Source: Bactrocera neohumeralis
Lineage: Eukaryota > Arthropoda > Insecta > Diptera > Tephritidae
NCBI RefSeq assembly: GCF_024586455.1
Contig: NW_026089623.1
Location: 8,962,204-9,026,203, forward strand
Direction of reading: 5' to 3'
Length of the DNA stretch: 64,000 bases
In this document: in pieces, positions 42,317-54,525 of the stretch
Layout: every line of letters begins with the position of its first letter
Position numbering within the stretch: the stretch's first letter is position 1
Made by a program: the position numbers and the translations under genes
The notes under the pieces: generated by a model
Seen by the model: only the letters and a program-made list of their open reading frames with translations
Databases searched by the model: none
What the model was told of the DNA's origin: nothing

Positions 42317-43396
42317 AATTCTTCTTCTTCTTAATTGGCGTAGACACCGCTTACGCGATTATAGCCGAGTTAACAACAGCGCGCCAGTCGTTTCTCCTTT
42401 TCGCTACGTGGCGCCAATTGGATATTCCAAGCGTAGCCAGGTCCTTCTCCACTTGGTCCTTCCAACGGAGTGGAGGTCTTCCTCTTCCTCTGCTTCCCCC
42501 GGCGGGTACTGTGTGGAATACTTTCAGAGCTGGAGTGTTTTCGTCCATTTGGACAACATGACCTAGCCAGCGTAGCCGCTGTCTTTTAATTCGCTGAACT
42601 ATGTCAATGTCGTCGTATATCTCGTACAGCTCATCGTTCCATCGAATGCGATATTCGCCGTGGCCAACGCGCAAAGGACCATAAATCTTTCGCAGAACTT
42701 TTCTCTCGAAAACTCGCAACGTCGACTCATCAGTTGTTGACATCGTCCAAGCCTCTGCACCATATAGCAGGACGGGAATTATGAGTGACTTATAGAGTTT
42801 GGCTTTTGTTCGTCGAGAGAGGACTTTACTTTTCAATTGCCTACTCAGTCCGAAGTAGCACCTGTTGGCAAGAGCAATCCTGCGTTGGATTTCCAGGCTG
42901 ACATTGTTGGTGGTGTTAATACTGGTTCCTAAATAGACGAAATTATCTACAACTTCAAAGTTATGACTGTCAACAGTGACGTGAGTGCCAAGTCGCGAGT
43001 GCGACGACTGTTTGTTTGATGACAGGAGATATTTCGTCTTGCCCTCGTTCACTGCCAGACCCATTTGTTTTGCTTCCTTGTCTAGTCTGGAGAAAGCAGA
43101 ACTAACGGCGCGGGTGTTAAGGCCGATGATATCAATATCATCAGCATACGCCAGCAGCTGTACACTCTTATACAAGATGGTACCTTCTCTACTAAGTTCT
43201 GCAGCTCGAACTATTTTCTCCAGAAGCAGGTTGAAAAAATCACACGATAGGGAATCGCCTTGTCTGAAACGTCGTTTGGTATCGAACGGCTCGGAGAGGT
43301 CCTTCCCGATTCTGACGGAGCTCTTCGTGTTGCTCAGCGTCAGTTTACACAGCCGTATTAGTTTTGCGGGGATACCAAATTCAGACATCGCGGCAT
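42317..43396 (-). mobile_element. RTE-like reverse transcriptase, best preserved 3' half
   Basis: A continuous frame on the minus strand, from about 43,390 to 42,351, encodes the RT and C-terminus: AAMSEFGIPAKLIRLCKLTL, GDSLSCDFFN, LAYADDIDIIGL (catalytic Asp pair), LLYGAEAWTM, IKRQRLRWLGHVV, RPPLRWKDQVEKDLATLGI and WRAVVNSAIIA. It ends in TAA and a (TTC)n-rich 3' tail. No stop is present over some 345 codons, so it is young, but the 5' half is cut off at 43,396. This is the reference copy for the other RTE pieces here. Confidence 0.85.
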
Positions 43397-43736
43397 GAAA
43401 AAAATTACAAACAAAAAAAATACATATGCAATATTTACATATAGATCGAAGAAATGTATAAAATAAAAAATTTAGTACATTAAAATTGAAATAAAGACAT
43501 ACATACAGTGCAGTGAAGTGCATATAAATACAAAACCAAAGAGGAAAGACAGGGAAAAATTAATACAAACATGTATAAAACAACAAATCAATTCTGATTC
43601 TACTAACAAAATAAAACGAGCACTCATTAAATATAAAACAACTTAAACTAAATACAAAATAAAACAAAAGTAAAAATAAAAAAACCACAAGAACCAACAC
43701 CACAACAAATTGGACGGCCGGCATAGGAAGGAATTA
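43397..43736. other. A-rich spacer, no gene recognised
   Basis: An A-rich strand-biased stretch (many ATAAAA and ACAAAC) between two RTE pieces, also present in unit 2 (51,434-51,772). It contains no open frame of note. Confidence 0.4.
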
Positions 43737-44367
43737 CCTTCTTCTTCTTAATTGACGTAGACACCATTTACGCGATTATAGCCAAGTTAACAACAGCGCG
43801 CCAGTCGTTTCTTCTTTTCATACGTAGCGCCAATTGGATATTCCAAGCGTAGCCAGGTCCTTCCACACCTGGTCCTTCCAACGGAGTGGAGGTCTTCCTC
43901 TTTCTCTGCTTCCCCCGGCGGGTACAGCGTCAAATACTTTCAGAGCTGGAGTGTTTTCGTCCATTCGGACAACATGACCTAGCCAGCGTAGCCGCTGTCT
44001 TTTAATTCGCTGAACTATGTCAATGTCGTCATATATCTCATACAGCTCATCGTTCCATCGAATTCGATATTCGCCGTGACCAACGCGCAAAGGACCGTAA
44101 ATCTTCCGCAGAACTTTTCTCTCGAAAACTCAAAACGTCAACTCATCAGTTGTTGTCATCGTCCAGGCCTCTGCACCATATAGCAGGACGGGAATTATGA
44201 GTGACTTTTAGAGTTTGGTTTTTGTTCGTCGAGAAAGGATGTTACTTCTTAATTGCCTACGCAGTCCGAAGTAGCACCTGTTGGCAAGAGTTATCCTGCG
44301 TTGGATTTCCAGGCTGATATTGTTGGAGGTGTTTACACTGGTTCCCAAATATACGAAATTATCTACA
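43737..44367 (-). mobile_element. RTE-like C-terminal fragment
   Basis: The minus strand shows the RTE C-terminus (VGHGEYRIRWNDELYEIYDD at 44,090, RLRWLGHVVRMDEN, GGSRERGRPPLRWKDQ), then stops in the last codons (SNWRYV). The upstream part (44,091-44,367) is frameshifted. It is cut off at 44,367 where the 4 kb insert begins. The rest of this RTE probably lies at 48,329-50,165. Confidence 0.8.
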
Positions 44368-44385
44368 AACAATCCGGACAAAATT

Positions 44386-45529
44386 GAAAATTATAAACTT
44401 CAGCGATGGTACTCAAAATGAACCGATTAAATGAATGGCCTTCAGGCCGCTATATTGCCACCATGGTATAGAGGAGTAGGGAAAGTCCCATTCACAATAG
44501 AAAATAGAGCCATTCACAGTCCTTAACCCACCCCTCAAGTGTACGTTCACAATAAAACATCATGGCCACCTCTGGTTAATAAGGGTGGCGAGAGGTCAAA
44601 ACGGGTTGCAGAAAGCGAAAATGCTATAATATAAAATTATAAATTTATAGTACTATATTTGTACATGTATAAATACTATTTTCAATTTTTGTTATAGAAT
44701 GAAATTTAATGCTGTTATCAAAAGATTTAAATATATCTTCTTGATATAAATAAATATGCTATATATTTTTAAGCGTCGTAGTTAATTTATTCATTGACAA
44801 ATTGAAAATTATTTTTGATAATGAGTGTACCAAAAGAGATAACTATTGTGGAAAAATTTGGTATTATACATATCATAATAATTCGTCTGAACAGTAAAAC
44901 ACAATTTTTTACTGTAAGATAAATCAAGAGATAATTATAATAGCCATGTTTTCTGAATTTTAAGTATAAATTTTTGTAATCACAAACTACATACACGTTT
45001 TATATGTCAGAATTTAGCTATATGCCGGCGATCAGGAATCCTACTCGTTCCCAAATGGAGTGTTTGATTATCCTAACAGATTTACCACATTATTTTTTAG
45101 TTCTAAGCTAAGTTTTTAAATAAAAGGGATTCTTTAAGAAATTATTTTTTGAATTTGCAATATCTATATAGTAGTAAAAAGTAGTTTAAATTAGCTTACG
45201 CAACACTATTTTGCCATGCTCAGTAGCAATACTGGCATAGTATTTAAAAAAATAAATGATTGTTCGAAATATATTCCGTTTGAAATTATTCAAATCGACA
45301 ATAACTTGTTTGGCCAAATTAAAAATACAACTCAAATTCCTTAATTTTTAATAGCGGTTCATTATTAGCCACATTACATTTATTTGTTTTTTTTAAATAT
45401 CAACTTCCACACCTTTCATAATCGACCATAATTCACTAGATGTAAAGACGAATTGTAATTCGCGTAGATTCTTTTTCAAATCGCTGCTTGGTCACCAACG
45501 CTGCCAACTTTCATTTGATGAGTGCTGTT
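44386..45529. other. AT-rich part of the insert, no gene recognised
   Basis: No coding region was recognised. A short plus-strand frame at 44,406 (MVLKMNRLNEWPSGRYIATM) closes with TAG after about 21 codons. The remainder is AT-rich. Confidence 0.35.
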
Positions 45530-46490
45530 TATTATTTGCGTAGTTCTTCCCGATGTTCTATCGGTTTTGGTGGAGCTGGTTCCCCCCAGTCTCCCAATTC
45601 GGCATCATAATATTGCGCAGCACGATATGGTCACAATTCTTCCATGGAGGTCAATTGTAAACCAAAATTCTTCAACCACGGTATGTCGGAGGGAACGACA
45701 TCGGTAATACATTCGCGATCGATACGTTCCGTATGTAGCTCACCAATATGTTGTCCAGGACAGATAGCACATTAGAAAGTATGTAAAATCAATTTTGCTC
45801 AAAACCTACACAACATCTTGATAAAGCTGACCAGCAGTATCGGTATCCTAAGCGCAATTGACAATAGCTCGTACAACATCCGAATGTGCTCACCGGAATA
45901 TTTGCTCTTCAAAAAGTTACTTCGAACCTCAAACACAAAGCTCATTGGTTTGGACTAGCGTTTAAAGCAGACAAATAATCAAACGTTCAACACCAGCTTC
46001 TTTGCTGATTCTTTAAAAAAAATAAAAATTACATGGTAAATCTTTTGAAATAAAGTTTAATTTTAGCTTAACTAGCAATGCGACGTGCACCTTTCACAAA
46101 CACGTCAATGAATTTAAAATTTTGTCTCGAATTCACGACCAACTAAGTTCATAAATACATTTCAGTACTTCACAGCATCGAGTATCGCTTTTACATCTCT
46201 TAAATCATAAAATTGGAACAGCACCTGACCCATTACGCAGCAGTATTAACGAGGCCATGTTTAGTTATTCCGTACTTTTATTGGAATAAAATCCCAACCC
46301 GATCTGTTATTTATCGTCTCAAGGGAAATTTGCACACTTCTTCCAGATTCAACTAACTAAATAAACCATCGTAAAGCATTTAACCATGAAATAAACCCAA
46401 ACAAATTGCCTTGCAAAAACCTTCGTTACGATGGCAAAAATGTAAATATGGCTGTGAATGAGTATAATCTGGACCGCACTATTCGGCATG
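45530..46490 (-). pseudogene. NDUFA9: NDUFA9 / ND-39 (complex I 39 kDa subunit) pseudogene, copy 1
   Basis: NDUFA9 is an atypical short-chain-dehydrogenase-like subunit of mitochondrial complex I. On the minus strand, pieces of it appear in order across three frames: GQVLFQFYDLRDVKAILDAV and LVGREFETK (about 46,245-46,095), NFKFIDVFVKGARRIA (46,110-46,070), ISKEAGVERLI (about 46,010), FLKSKYSGEH (about 45,920), and the C-terminus ELHTERIDRECITDVVPSDI with PYRAAQYYDAELGDWGEP, ending HREELRK and TAA at about 45,535. Roughly the third quarter of the protein is missing and there are several stops. A GTTAAG...TTTTAAAG segment interrupts the coding order like an intron, so it is probably not a retrocopy. 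Confidence 0.75.
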
Positions 46491-46799
46491 GTTGCTTATT
46501 TGTTCGTAACATTTTTCTGTGGTGAACATTTATTAACTTACCACAGCTAAAAAGAGGCATAAATAAAAAACTTAATTTTTCATGTATTAGCTCATATTGT
46601 TCTCATCTTTAAGAATATAAGTATATTAAAATAAAACGATTTTCTTTTGAAAATATATTAAACTTTTATATATAACCAATATATTTGGGACAACTTTTCC
46701 ATAAATTTTAAGAAAATAACACAATGCAACCATTTTCCGGTTAAAAGTCGGCCATCTTGGTTAAAGTCGGTCATCTTGGATTCCAATAGAAACTCAACC

Positions 46800-47060
46800 C
46801 CAGACTACACTTGACGTTTCTACAGTGGCACCTCTCAGCTGTGCCTTTGTTTACATAAAATCAGCTGATAGTGACCTTACTCCTCCTCTACCGTGATTGC
46901 CACACAAGTAGTCGGAATCCGGACTTCGTTCAGAACGCACGTGCTTATTCGCGAAACTCTCCATTGTTCTCGAAATTGCAAGTTGTTTTTTTATTGCGTG
47001 AACGGAATTCTTGAAAATATTTTTTATAGATTTAGGACAACATGGTATGTATTTAATATT
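46800..47060 (+). promoter_or_regulatory. Possible promoter and first exon of an unknown host gene, copy 1
   Basis: A GC-balanced 250 bp stretch ends in GGACAACATGGTATGT (47,034-47,049), that is, an ATG followed at once by a consensus splice donor. That arrangement is known from short first exons such as those of ribosomal-protein genes. It lies upstream of the NDUFA9 pseudogene in divergent orientation. No second exon was found before HINE sequence begins at 47,385, so at most a captured 5' end remains. Confidence 0.25.
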
Positions 47061-47384
47061 AATTATATAAAAATTAATTTAGTTAATGTATTATTATGTT
47101 TTTTTCGGGTAAACAATGAATTATTAAAAAAACAAATTTTTTTTAAATTTTTCGGAAATTAGAGTTTTTGTTATAGTGTCGGGCGAGGTCGAGCTATGAA
47201 TTAATTTTCCCAGTAAATTACAGGATTTCTACTTAACACATAAGCTTAAACATTTTCCCCGTCTTTCCCCCCCTTTAAAAAAGCGCGTTGAAAAAAGTTG
47301 GTCAGTTGCATAAAATGAGTACTGCTTTATTTATTTTTTTTAATTAAATATTGAAATCCTGCTTAATTATTCTATACGGGTGGT

Positions 47385-48241
47385 ATATAGATGGTATAAG
47401 GGGGCTCTATCGGAACCGGTGTGAAAATAGGACAATTTGCGTGGCTCCGCCCACTTTCTGGTGAAATCCCATATCTCGGGAGCCGACTGACCGATTTCGA
47501 CAAAATTTGGAACGTAAAATTATTTTCATTTTCGTGTACCACTCTGTGAAAATGAGCGAAATCGGACTACAACCACGCCTACTTCCCATATAATACAATT
47601 TAAAATTCCATTTGATTCTTTCGCTTTCCAGTACACAAATAAAGAATTAATTAATATAACGGAATAAAATTTTGCGGTAATCATTCCTCTAAAGTAAGCC
47701 ACCTTTTGACCAATAATTGTCTAAATTAAAACCAAAACTGTTCAAGCCCCTAGGTACCGAATATGTGAACCCGATACCAATAGTTGACTATTGACCGAAA
47801 ATATCGTTCAATGTGTGAGATATGAAATTGAAATTCACACAAAATCCTTTTCTGACAATAGTATTTCATTGTCTCAAAAATAGGTTGAATCGGGTCATTA
47901 ATTTTCTGAGCCCCCATATACCTAATATAAATATTTTAGAACTTCTAGGTCACTTAATGTTGGATATATCCGCCAATATTTGAGTCAAGTCTCAATAAAA
48001 ATTTCAGAACATATTTTATTCATAACAGTGTAACTTTGTGCCTAAAATAGATACGAGTACAATTGCGCGAAAACTTGACCCCTCCAACACAACCAACCCC
48101 CCCACCTATATAACTATGTGGCATATTATTAGTATGTGGGATGAGCAAAAATAGATAGAATCTGGTCAGCACTACCCCCAACTCAAAAACATTCAATATA
48201 AATATTTCGGTTGCGCCCGAATCTAGTCCTTCCTTACTTGT
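47385..48241 (-). mobile_element. HINE-like repeat, 3'-truncated, copy in unit 1
   Basis: On the minus strand it begins with AAGTAAGGAAGGACTAGATT at 48,241 and runs through TTTTATTCCGTTATATTAAT, GTACTGGAAAGCGAAAGAATC and GTAGGCGTGG to the first GGGCGGAGCCACGC box. It stops at about 47,385 (CCCCCTTATACCATC). The tandem boxes, microsatellite and 3' hairpin are absent. Beyond the break lie the possible first exon and NDUFA9 pseudogene. Confidence 0.7.
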
Positions 48242-48328
48242 TTTATTTTAATATATTGCATTACTATGTTTAATCAAACATTTTTATTAATTTTCATTCA
48301 TAAAATCACTTTAAATAATTTTGTCCGG

Positions 48329-50165
48329 TTTTTGCGTCGATTCTCCTTTCACGGGTTTTTTCCAAAATTTGGCGCATGGTGAATATCTGGTCGGTTGTTG
48401 ATTTTCCAGGTCTAAAGCCACACAGATAAGGTCCAATCAGTTTGTTGACGGTGGGCTTTAATGTGTCACAAAATACGCTCGATAGAACCTTATACGCGAT
48501 ATTAAGGAGGCTTATCCCACGGTAGTTGGCGCAGATTGTGCGGTCTCTCTTTTTGTGGATTGGGCAGAGCACACTTAAATTCCAATCGTTGGGCACGATT
48601 TCGTCCGACCATATTTTGCAAAAATGGTGATGCATGCTCCTTATCAGTTCTTCGCCGCCGTGTTTGAATAGCTCGGCCAGTAATTCATCGGCCCCCGCTG
48701 CTTTGTTGCTCTTCAGACGGGCGATTGCTATTCGAACTTCTTCATGGTCGGACAATGAAACGTCTGCTCCATCGTCAGCGATTGGGGAGTCAGGTTCGCC
48801 TTCTCCTGGCGTTGTGCGTTCACTGCCATTCAGCAGGCTGGAGAAGTGTTCCCTCCATAATTTAAGTATGCTCTGGGCATCAGTGACTAGATCACCTTTG
48901 GGTGTTCTACAAGTGTATGCTCCGGTCTTGAAACCTTCAGTTAGCCGCCGCATCTTTTTGTAGAATTTTCGAGCATTACCCCTATCGGCCAGGTTATCAA
49001 CCTCTTCTTACTCACGCATTTCGGCCTTTTTCTTTTTATGTCCGCAAATGCGTCTCGCTTCCCTCTTCAACTCTCGGTATCTATCCCATCCCACCCGTGT
49101 TGTGGTCGATCGTAACCGTTCGAGGTAGGCAGCCTGTTTTCTCTCCGTACGGCTTCTCGTCGTACCAGCTGTTCTTTTGCATTTTCCGAAAACCAATGGT
49201 TTCGGTTGCAGCTGTACGTAAGGAGTAGGAAATGCCGTCCCACAGGTCCCTTATACCGAGTTGTTGACTAGTGCTCTCAGAGAGCAGGAGTGCAAGCCGA
49301 GTAGAAAATCGTTCGGCTGTCTGTTGTGATTGCAGCTTCTCGACGTCGAACCTTCCTTGTGTTTGGTAGCGTGCGTTTTTTGCTGCATAGAGGCGGGTGC
49401 GAATCTTGGCTGTAATAAGATAGTGGTCAGAGTCGATGTTAGGACCTCGGAGCGCAGGCACATCTAAAACACTGGTGGCTTGGTGAATCTTCTTATGCTG
49501 GAATCTAGTACTACAGAAAACCTTATTTCGGGCCCCGGTGAAGTCGATCAGCCTTAACCCATTTGAGGATGTTTCCTAGTGGCAAATCAGCGATATGTTG
49601 AAGAACCTCGCTTTGATGCGGATTGTGGCTAGACGTTCATTCACCGGAGTGAATGATAATACTCATCGGCGGAGTCTCTCTCCCACCGCGAATCCCACAC
49701 CAAACTTGCGCTCCTTTATATGGCCACTGTAGTAAATGCCACAAGGACCTACTCGTCTCTGTCCTTGTCCCGTCCATCGCATTTCTTGGACGGCGGTGAT
49801 ATGAGCCTTCACTCTAACCAGGACATCAACCAGCTGGGCAGCGGCACCTTCCCAATTAAGCGACTGGACATTCCAGGTGCATGTCCTCAATTCGTAGTCC
49901 TTATTTCGTTTGCCATGGTCGTCAACAAAAGGGGGGTCACTCATCCGAGGCTTGTTGTTGCCTATCATTGGGGGTGTTTTTTACGTGCCTGCGCAGGAGA
50001 TATTTCGCCTTCTCTCTTTTGATCGCCTTCAAAAGGATGTTCTTAGGCTACCCAGAGGATACTTGGTAAAAAACCAGAAGTAGTGAGCTGCTTGAGTCAT
50101 ATGTAAAAGAATCGTTTCCGGCCACTCCAAAGTGAATGGCGATCAGAGAACTTTCCTCACTAGCG
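48329..50165 (-). mobile_element. RTE-like element, 5' half (endonuclease and RT start), unit 1
   Basis: The leader starts near 50,165. The endonuclease starts at about 49,968 (RTCTWNVQSLNW, VQEMRWTGQG, GVGFAVGERLRR). Then there is a deletion, the linker frame 49,461-49,081 (ALRGPNIDSDHYLI, SWYDEK) and the basic region 49,196-49,008. RT follows at 48,953-48,330 (KLWREHFSSLLN, IARLKSNKAAGADELLAELF, CANYRGISLLNIAYKVLSS, GFRPGKSTTDQIF) and ends at RERRIDAK where the insert begins. Frame breaks make it non-autonomous. Confidence 0.82.
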
Positions 50166-50297
50166 TGAACTTCTACACATGACCCCATCCAGCAGGAAAA
50201 AGCAAAGGACACACACACGTTTTTACTTTGACTCCCAAAATCCCTGAGGGAAATCAGAGTGAGTGTATCAATTCCACCTTTGATTTTTATTATTATA

Positions 50298-51404
50298 CTA
50301 GCAGACCCGGCCACGCGTTGCTGTGGCTGAGTGAATCAAGAAGGATTTGAAAAACAAAATTTAACACAAATTAACATAACATTTTTATAACCTATTTAAT
50401 AAATATTTTGAATATTTTTATTTGATATACATATATACTCTAAATGTCTTTAATCGTAATAAGTCACAGTTAATGTTCAATGAAGCGCCAATCGATGAAC
50501 AATATTTTTAGTCAATCGGTCCTTTGTTAATACAAATAAACTTGATGGTCTTCCTACTCGTGAACACGCCACGTATAATTGCCCATGGGAGAAACATAGA
50601 TTTTCCAAGTCTAATCCGCAAATAGACATTGTTTGGCCTTGAGATTTATTTATAGTCATCGCGAAAGCTAAACGAATGGGAAACTGTAGTATTTTAAATG
50701 ATATGGGAGAATCGGATGGTATCATCGGAATACGTGGTAACAAAACAATTTCTAGTTTAAACTTTCCTGTCAAAATAGTTGCTTCGAGAACGTTTCCAGT
50801 AATTCTTTTAATCACCAAACGTGTGCCATTGCATAGTTTAGAAGGGTCTAAATTACGCAATAATCGGTGATCCAATTTTCAATCGTAGATTGTGTGATGG
50901 CATTCCTGATATGTCTAAAGAATTTAAAAATCAATTGGGAAATTCACTGCCTCGTTTTCTTTTACAGTTGCATCGATAGACTTAAATGACATTAAATCAC
51001 CTGGTAATAATTGTTGTATCTGGTAGTTAATCAGATCAGCATCAACATTTTTCGCTGCTAAAATTGCACGATTACTAAACCAATCATGATTTAAATAGTT
51101 ATTCAGTATATCTGGGAAGACACTCTCAATCAGTTCATTTTTAGTTTGAACAACAGTACAGAAATTATCTGGCAATCTAATATGTTGAGTATCTTGATGA
51201 AATTCTATTTCACCGTTTCCAAGATCCAGTAATTGTTCAGAAAATTCTTGTGCTGTTGGATCATTTTGGAGTTGTACTCGCATGTTTTTTGTCAGTCTGA
51301 GTGTTTTAACATTTTTCCATAAAATTTATTGTTTTAGACATGCATTAACTTCATCTGCAAAAGTAGAGCGAAGAATAACTGGCAACGTTTGCCGAAAATC
51401 ACCA
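50298..51404 (-). mobile_element. Helitron 3' end with helicase C-terminus, unit 1 copy
   Basis: The last part of the Helitron: helicase frames 51,283-50,924 and 50,875-50,477 (RLCNGTRLVI-like start, FAMTINKSQGQTM, HGQLYVACSRVGRPSS), then non-coding sequence. It ends with the hairpin GCCACAGCAACGCGTGGC and CTAG at 50,301-50,298 followed by T, the CTRR-T terminus typical of Helitrons. It is cut at 51,404 by the duplication junction, so this copy lacks Rep and Walker A. Confidence 0.85.
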
Positions 51405-51775
51405 GGGGATACCAAATTCAGACATCGCGGCATGAAAAAAATTACAAACAAAAAAAATACATATGCAATATTTACATATAGATCGAAGAAATGTATAAAA
51501 TAAAAAATTTAGTACATTAAAATTGAAATAAAGACATACATACAGTGCAGTGAAGTGCATATAAATACAAAACCAAAGAGGAAAGACAGGGAAAAATTAA
51601 TTCAAACATGTATAAAACAACAAATCAATTCTGATTCTACTAACAAAATAAAACGAGCACTCATTAAATATAAAACAACTTAAACTAAATACAAAATAAA
51701 ACAAAAGTAAAAATAAAAAAACCACAAGAACCAACACCACAACAAATTGGACGGCCGGCATAGGAAGGAATTACC

Positions 51776-52404
51776 TTCTTCTTCTTAATTGACGTAGACA
51801 CCATTTACGCGATTATAGCCAAGTTAACAACAGCGCGCCAGTCGTTTCTTCTTTTCATACGTAGCGCCAATTGGATATTCCAAGCGTAGCCAGGTCCTTC
51901 CACACCTGGTCCTTCCAACGGAGTGGAGGTCTTCCTCTTTCTCTGCTTCCCCCGGCGGGTACAGCGTCAAATACTTTTAGAGCTGGAGTGTTTTCGTCCA
52001 TTCGGACAACATGACCTAGCCAGCGTAGCCGCTGTCTTATAATTCGCTGAACTATGTCAATGTCGTCATATATCTCATACAGCTCATCGTTCCATCGAAT
52101 TCGATATTCGCCGTGACCAACGCGCAAAGGACCGTAAATCTTCCGCAGAACTTTTCTCTCGAAAACTCAAAACGTCAACTCATCAGTTGTTGTCATCGTC
52201 CAGGCCTCTGCACCATATAGCAGGACGGAAATTATGAGTGACTTTTAGAGTTTGGTTTTTGTTCGTCGAGAAAGGATGTTACTTCTTAATTGCCTACGCA
52301 GTCCGAAGTAGCACCTGTTGGCAAGAGTTATCCTGCGTTGGATTTCCAGGCTGATATTGTTGGAGGTGTTTACACTGGTTCCCAAATATACGAAATTATC
52401 TACA
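51776..52404 (-). mobile_element. RTE-like C-terminal fragment, unit 2 copy
   Basis: Duplicate of 43,737-44,367, with a few substitutions (for example IIRQRLRW instead of IKRQRLRW). Same truncation points. Confidence 0.8.
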
Positions 52405-53564
52405 AACAATCCGGACAAAATTGAAAATTATAAACTTCAGCGATGGTACTCAAAATGAACCGATTAAATGAATGGCCTTCAGGCCGCTATATTGCCACCA
52501 TGGTATAGAGGAGTAGGGAAAGTCCCATTCACAATAGAAAATAGAGCCATTCACAGTCCTTAACCCACCCCTCAAGTGTACGTTCACAATAAAACATCAT
52601 GGCCACCTCTGGTTAATAAGGGTGGCGAGAGGTCAAAACGGGTTGCAGAAAGCGAAAATGCTATAATATAAAATTATAAATTTATAGTACTATATTTGTA
52701 CATGTATAAATACTATTTTCAATTTTTGTTATAGAATGAAATTTAATGCTGTTATCAAAAGATTTAAATATATCTTCTTGATATAAATAAATATGCTATA
52801 TATTTTTAAGCGTCGTAGTTAATTTATTCATTGACAAATTGAAAATTATTTTTGATAATGAGTGTACCAAAAGAGATAACTATTGTGGAAAAATTTGGTA
52901 TTACATATCATAATAATTCGTCTGAACAGTAAAACACAATTTTTTACTGTAAGATAAATCAAGAGATAATTATAATAGCCATGTTTTCTGAATTTTAAGT
53001 ATAAATTTTTGTAATCACAAACTACATACACGTTTTATATGTCAGAATTTAGCTATATGCCGGCGATCAGGAATCCTACTCGTTCCCAAATGGAGTGTTT
53101 GATTATCCTAACAGATTTACCACATTATTTTTTAGTTCTAAGCTAAGTTTTTAAATAAAAGGGATTCTTTAAGAAATTATTTTTTGAATTTGCAATATCT
53201 ATATAGTAGTAAAAAGTAGTTTAAATTAGCTTACGCAACACTATTTTGCCATGCTCAGTAGCAATACTGGCATAGTATTTAAAAAAATAAATGATTGTTC
53301 GAAATATATTCCGTTTGAAATTATTCAAATCGACAATAACTTGTTTGGCCAAATTAAAAATACAACTCAAATTCCTTAATTTTTAATAGCGGTTCATTAT
53401 TAGCCACATTACATTTATTTGTTTTTTTTAAATATCAACTTCCACACCTTTCATAATCGACCATAATTCACTAGATGTAAAGACGAATTGTAATTCGCGT
53501 AGATTCTTTTTCAAATCGCTGCTTGGTCACCAACGCTGCCAACTTTCATTTGATGAGTGCTGTT

Positions 53565-54525
53565 TATTATTTGCGTAGTTCTTCCCGATGTTCTATCGGT
53601 TTTGGTGGAGCTGGTTCCCCCCACTCTCCCAATTCGGCATCATAATATTGCGCAGCACGATATGGTCACAATTCTTCCATGGAGGTCAATTGTAAACCAA
53701 AATTCTTCAACCACGGTATGTCGGAGGGAACGACATCGGTAATACATTCGCGATCGATACGTTCCGTATGTAGCTCACCAATATGTTGTCCAGGACAGAT
53801 AGCACATTAGAAAGTATGTAAAATCAATTTTGCTCAAAACCTACACAACATCTTGATAAAACTGACCAGCAGTATCGGTATCCTAAGCGCAATTGACAAT
53901 AGCTCGTACAACATCCGAATGTGCTCACCGGAATATTTGCTCTTCAAAAAGTTACTTCGAACCTCAAACACAAAGCTCATTGGTTTGGACTAGCGTTTAA
54001 AGCAGACAAATAATCAAACGTTCTACACCAGCTTCTTTGCTGATTCTATAAAAAAAATAAAAATTACATGGTAAATCTTTTGAAATAAAGTTTAATTTTA
54101 GCTTAACTAGCAATGCGACGTGCACCTTTCACAAACACGTCAATGAATTTAAAATTTTGTCTCGAATTCACGACCAACTAAGTTCATAAATACATTTCAG
54201 TACTTCACAGCATCGAGTATCGCTTTTACATCTCTTAAATCATAAAATTGGAACAGCACCTGACCCATTACGCAGCAGTATTAACGAGACCATGTTTAGT
54301 TATTCCGTACTTTTATTGGAATAAAATCCCAACCCGATCTGTTATTTATCGTCTCAAGGGAAATTTGCACACTTCTTCCAGATTCAACTAACTAAATAAA
54401 CCATCGTAAAGCATTTAACCATGAAATAAACCCAAACAAATTGCCTTGCAAAAACCTTCGTTACGATGGCAAAAATGTAAATATGGCTGTGAATGAGTAT
54501 AATCTGGACCGCACTATTCGGGATG
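53565..54525 (-). pseudogene. NDUFA9: NDUFA9 / ND-39 pseudogene, copy 2
   Basis: Duplicate of 45,530-46,490 with the same stops, frame changes and missing middle. It therefore arose by the tandem duplication, not by a second gene copying event. Scattered differences (for example CTACACC for CAACACC near 54,023) are at the level seen across the whole unit. Confidence 0.75.

Larger units (their letters stand above)
44374..48328. mobile_element. 4 kb insert in RTE, bounded by a 12 bp inverted repeat
   Basis: CCGGACAAAATT at 44,374-44,385 and its exact complement at 48,317-48,328 stand exactly where RTE sequence stops on either side. The interval holds an AT-rich segment, the NDUFA9 pseudogene, a possible first exon and a 3'-truncated HINE copy. 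It has no transposase. It could be a composite non-autonomous element or an insertion with secondary rearrangements. The RTE lacks its central RT across the site, so a deletion accompanied it. Confidence 0.45.
43371..51404. repeat. ~8.0 kb tandem duplication, unit 1
   Basis: Sequence from GATACCAAATTCAGAC (43,371) to CGAAAATCACCAG (51,404) reappears at 51,405-59,363 in direct orientation. By eye I noticed about twenty substitutions, a few 1-2 bp indels and one 77 bp deletion. The start lies inside an RTE copy and the end inside the Helitron helicase, so the repeat ends do not follow any transposon ends. Confidence 0.9.

Noticed and set aside
48634..48963. 109-codon Ser-rich plus-strand frame, repeated at 56,593-56,922
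   Set aside because: It is antisense to the RTE reverse transcriptase and duplicated only because the whole unit is duplicated.
51405..51430. Independent RTE insertion in the Helitron as an explanation of the unit junction
   Set aside because: Only about 25 bp of RTE is present and the following 8 kb matches unit 1 in order, so a tandem duplication explains it with one event.
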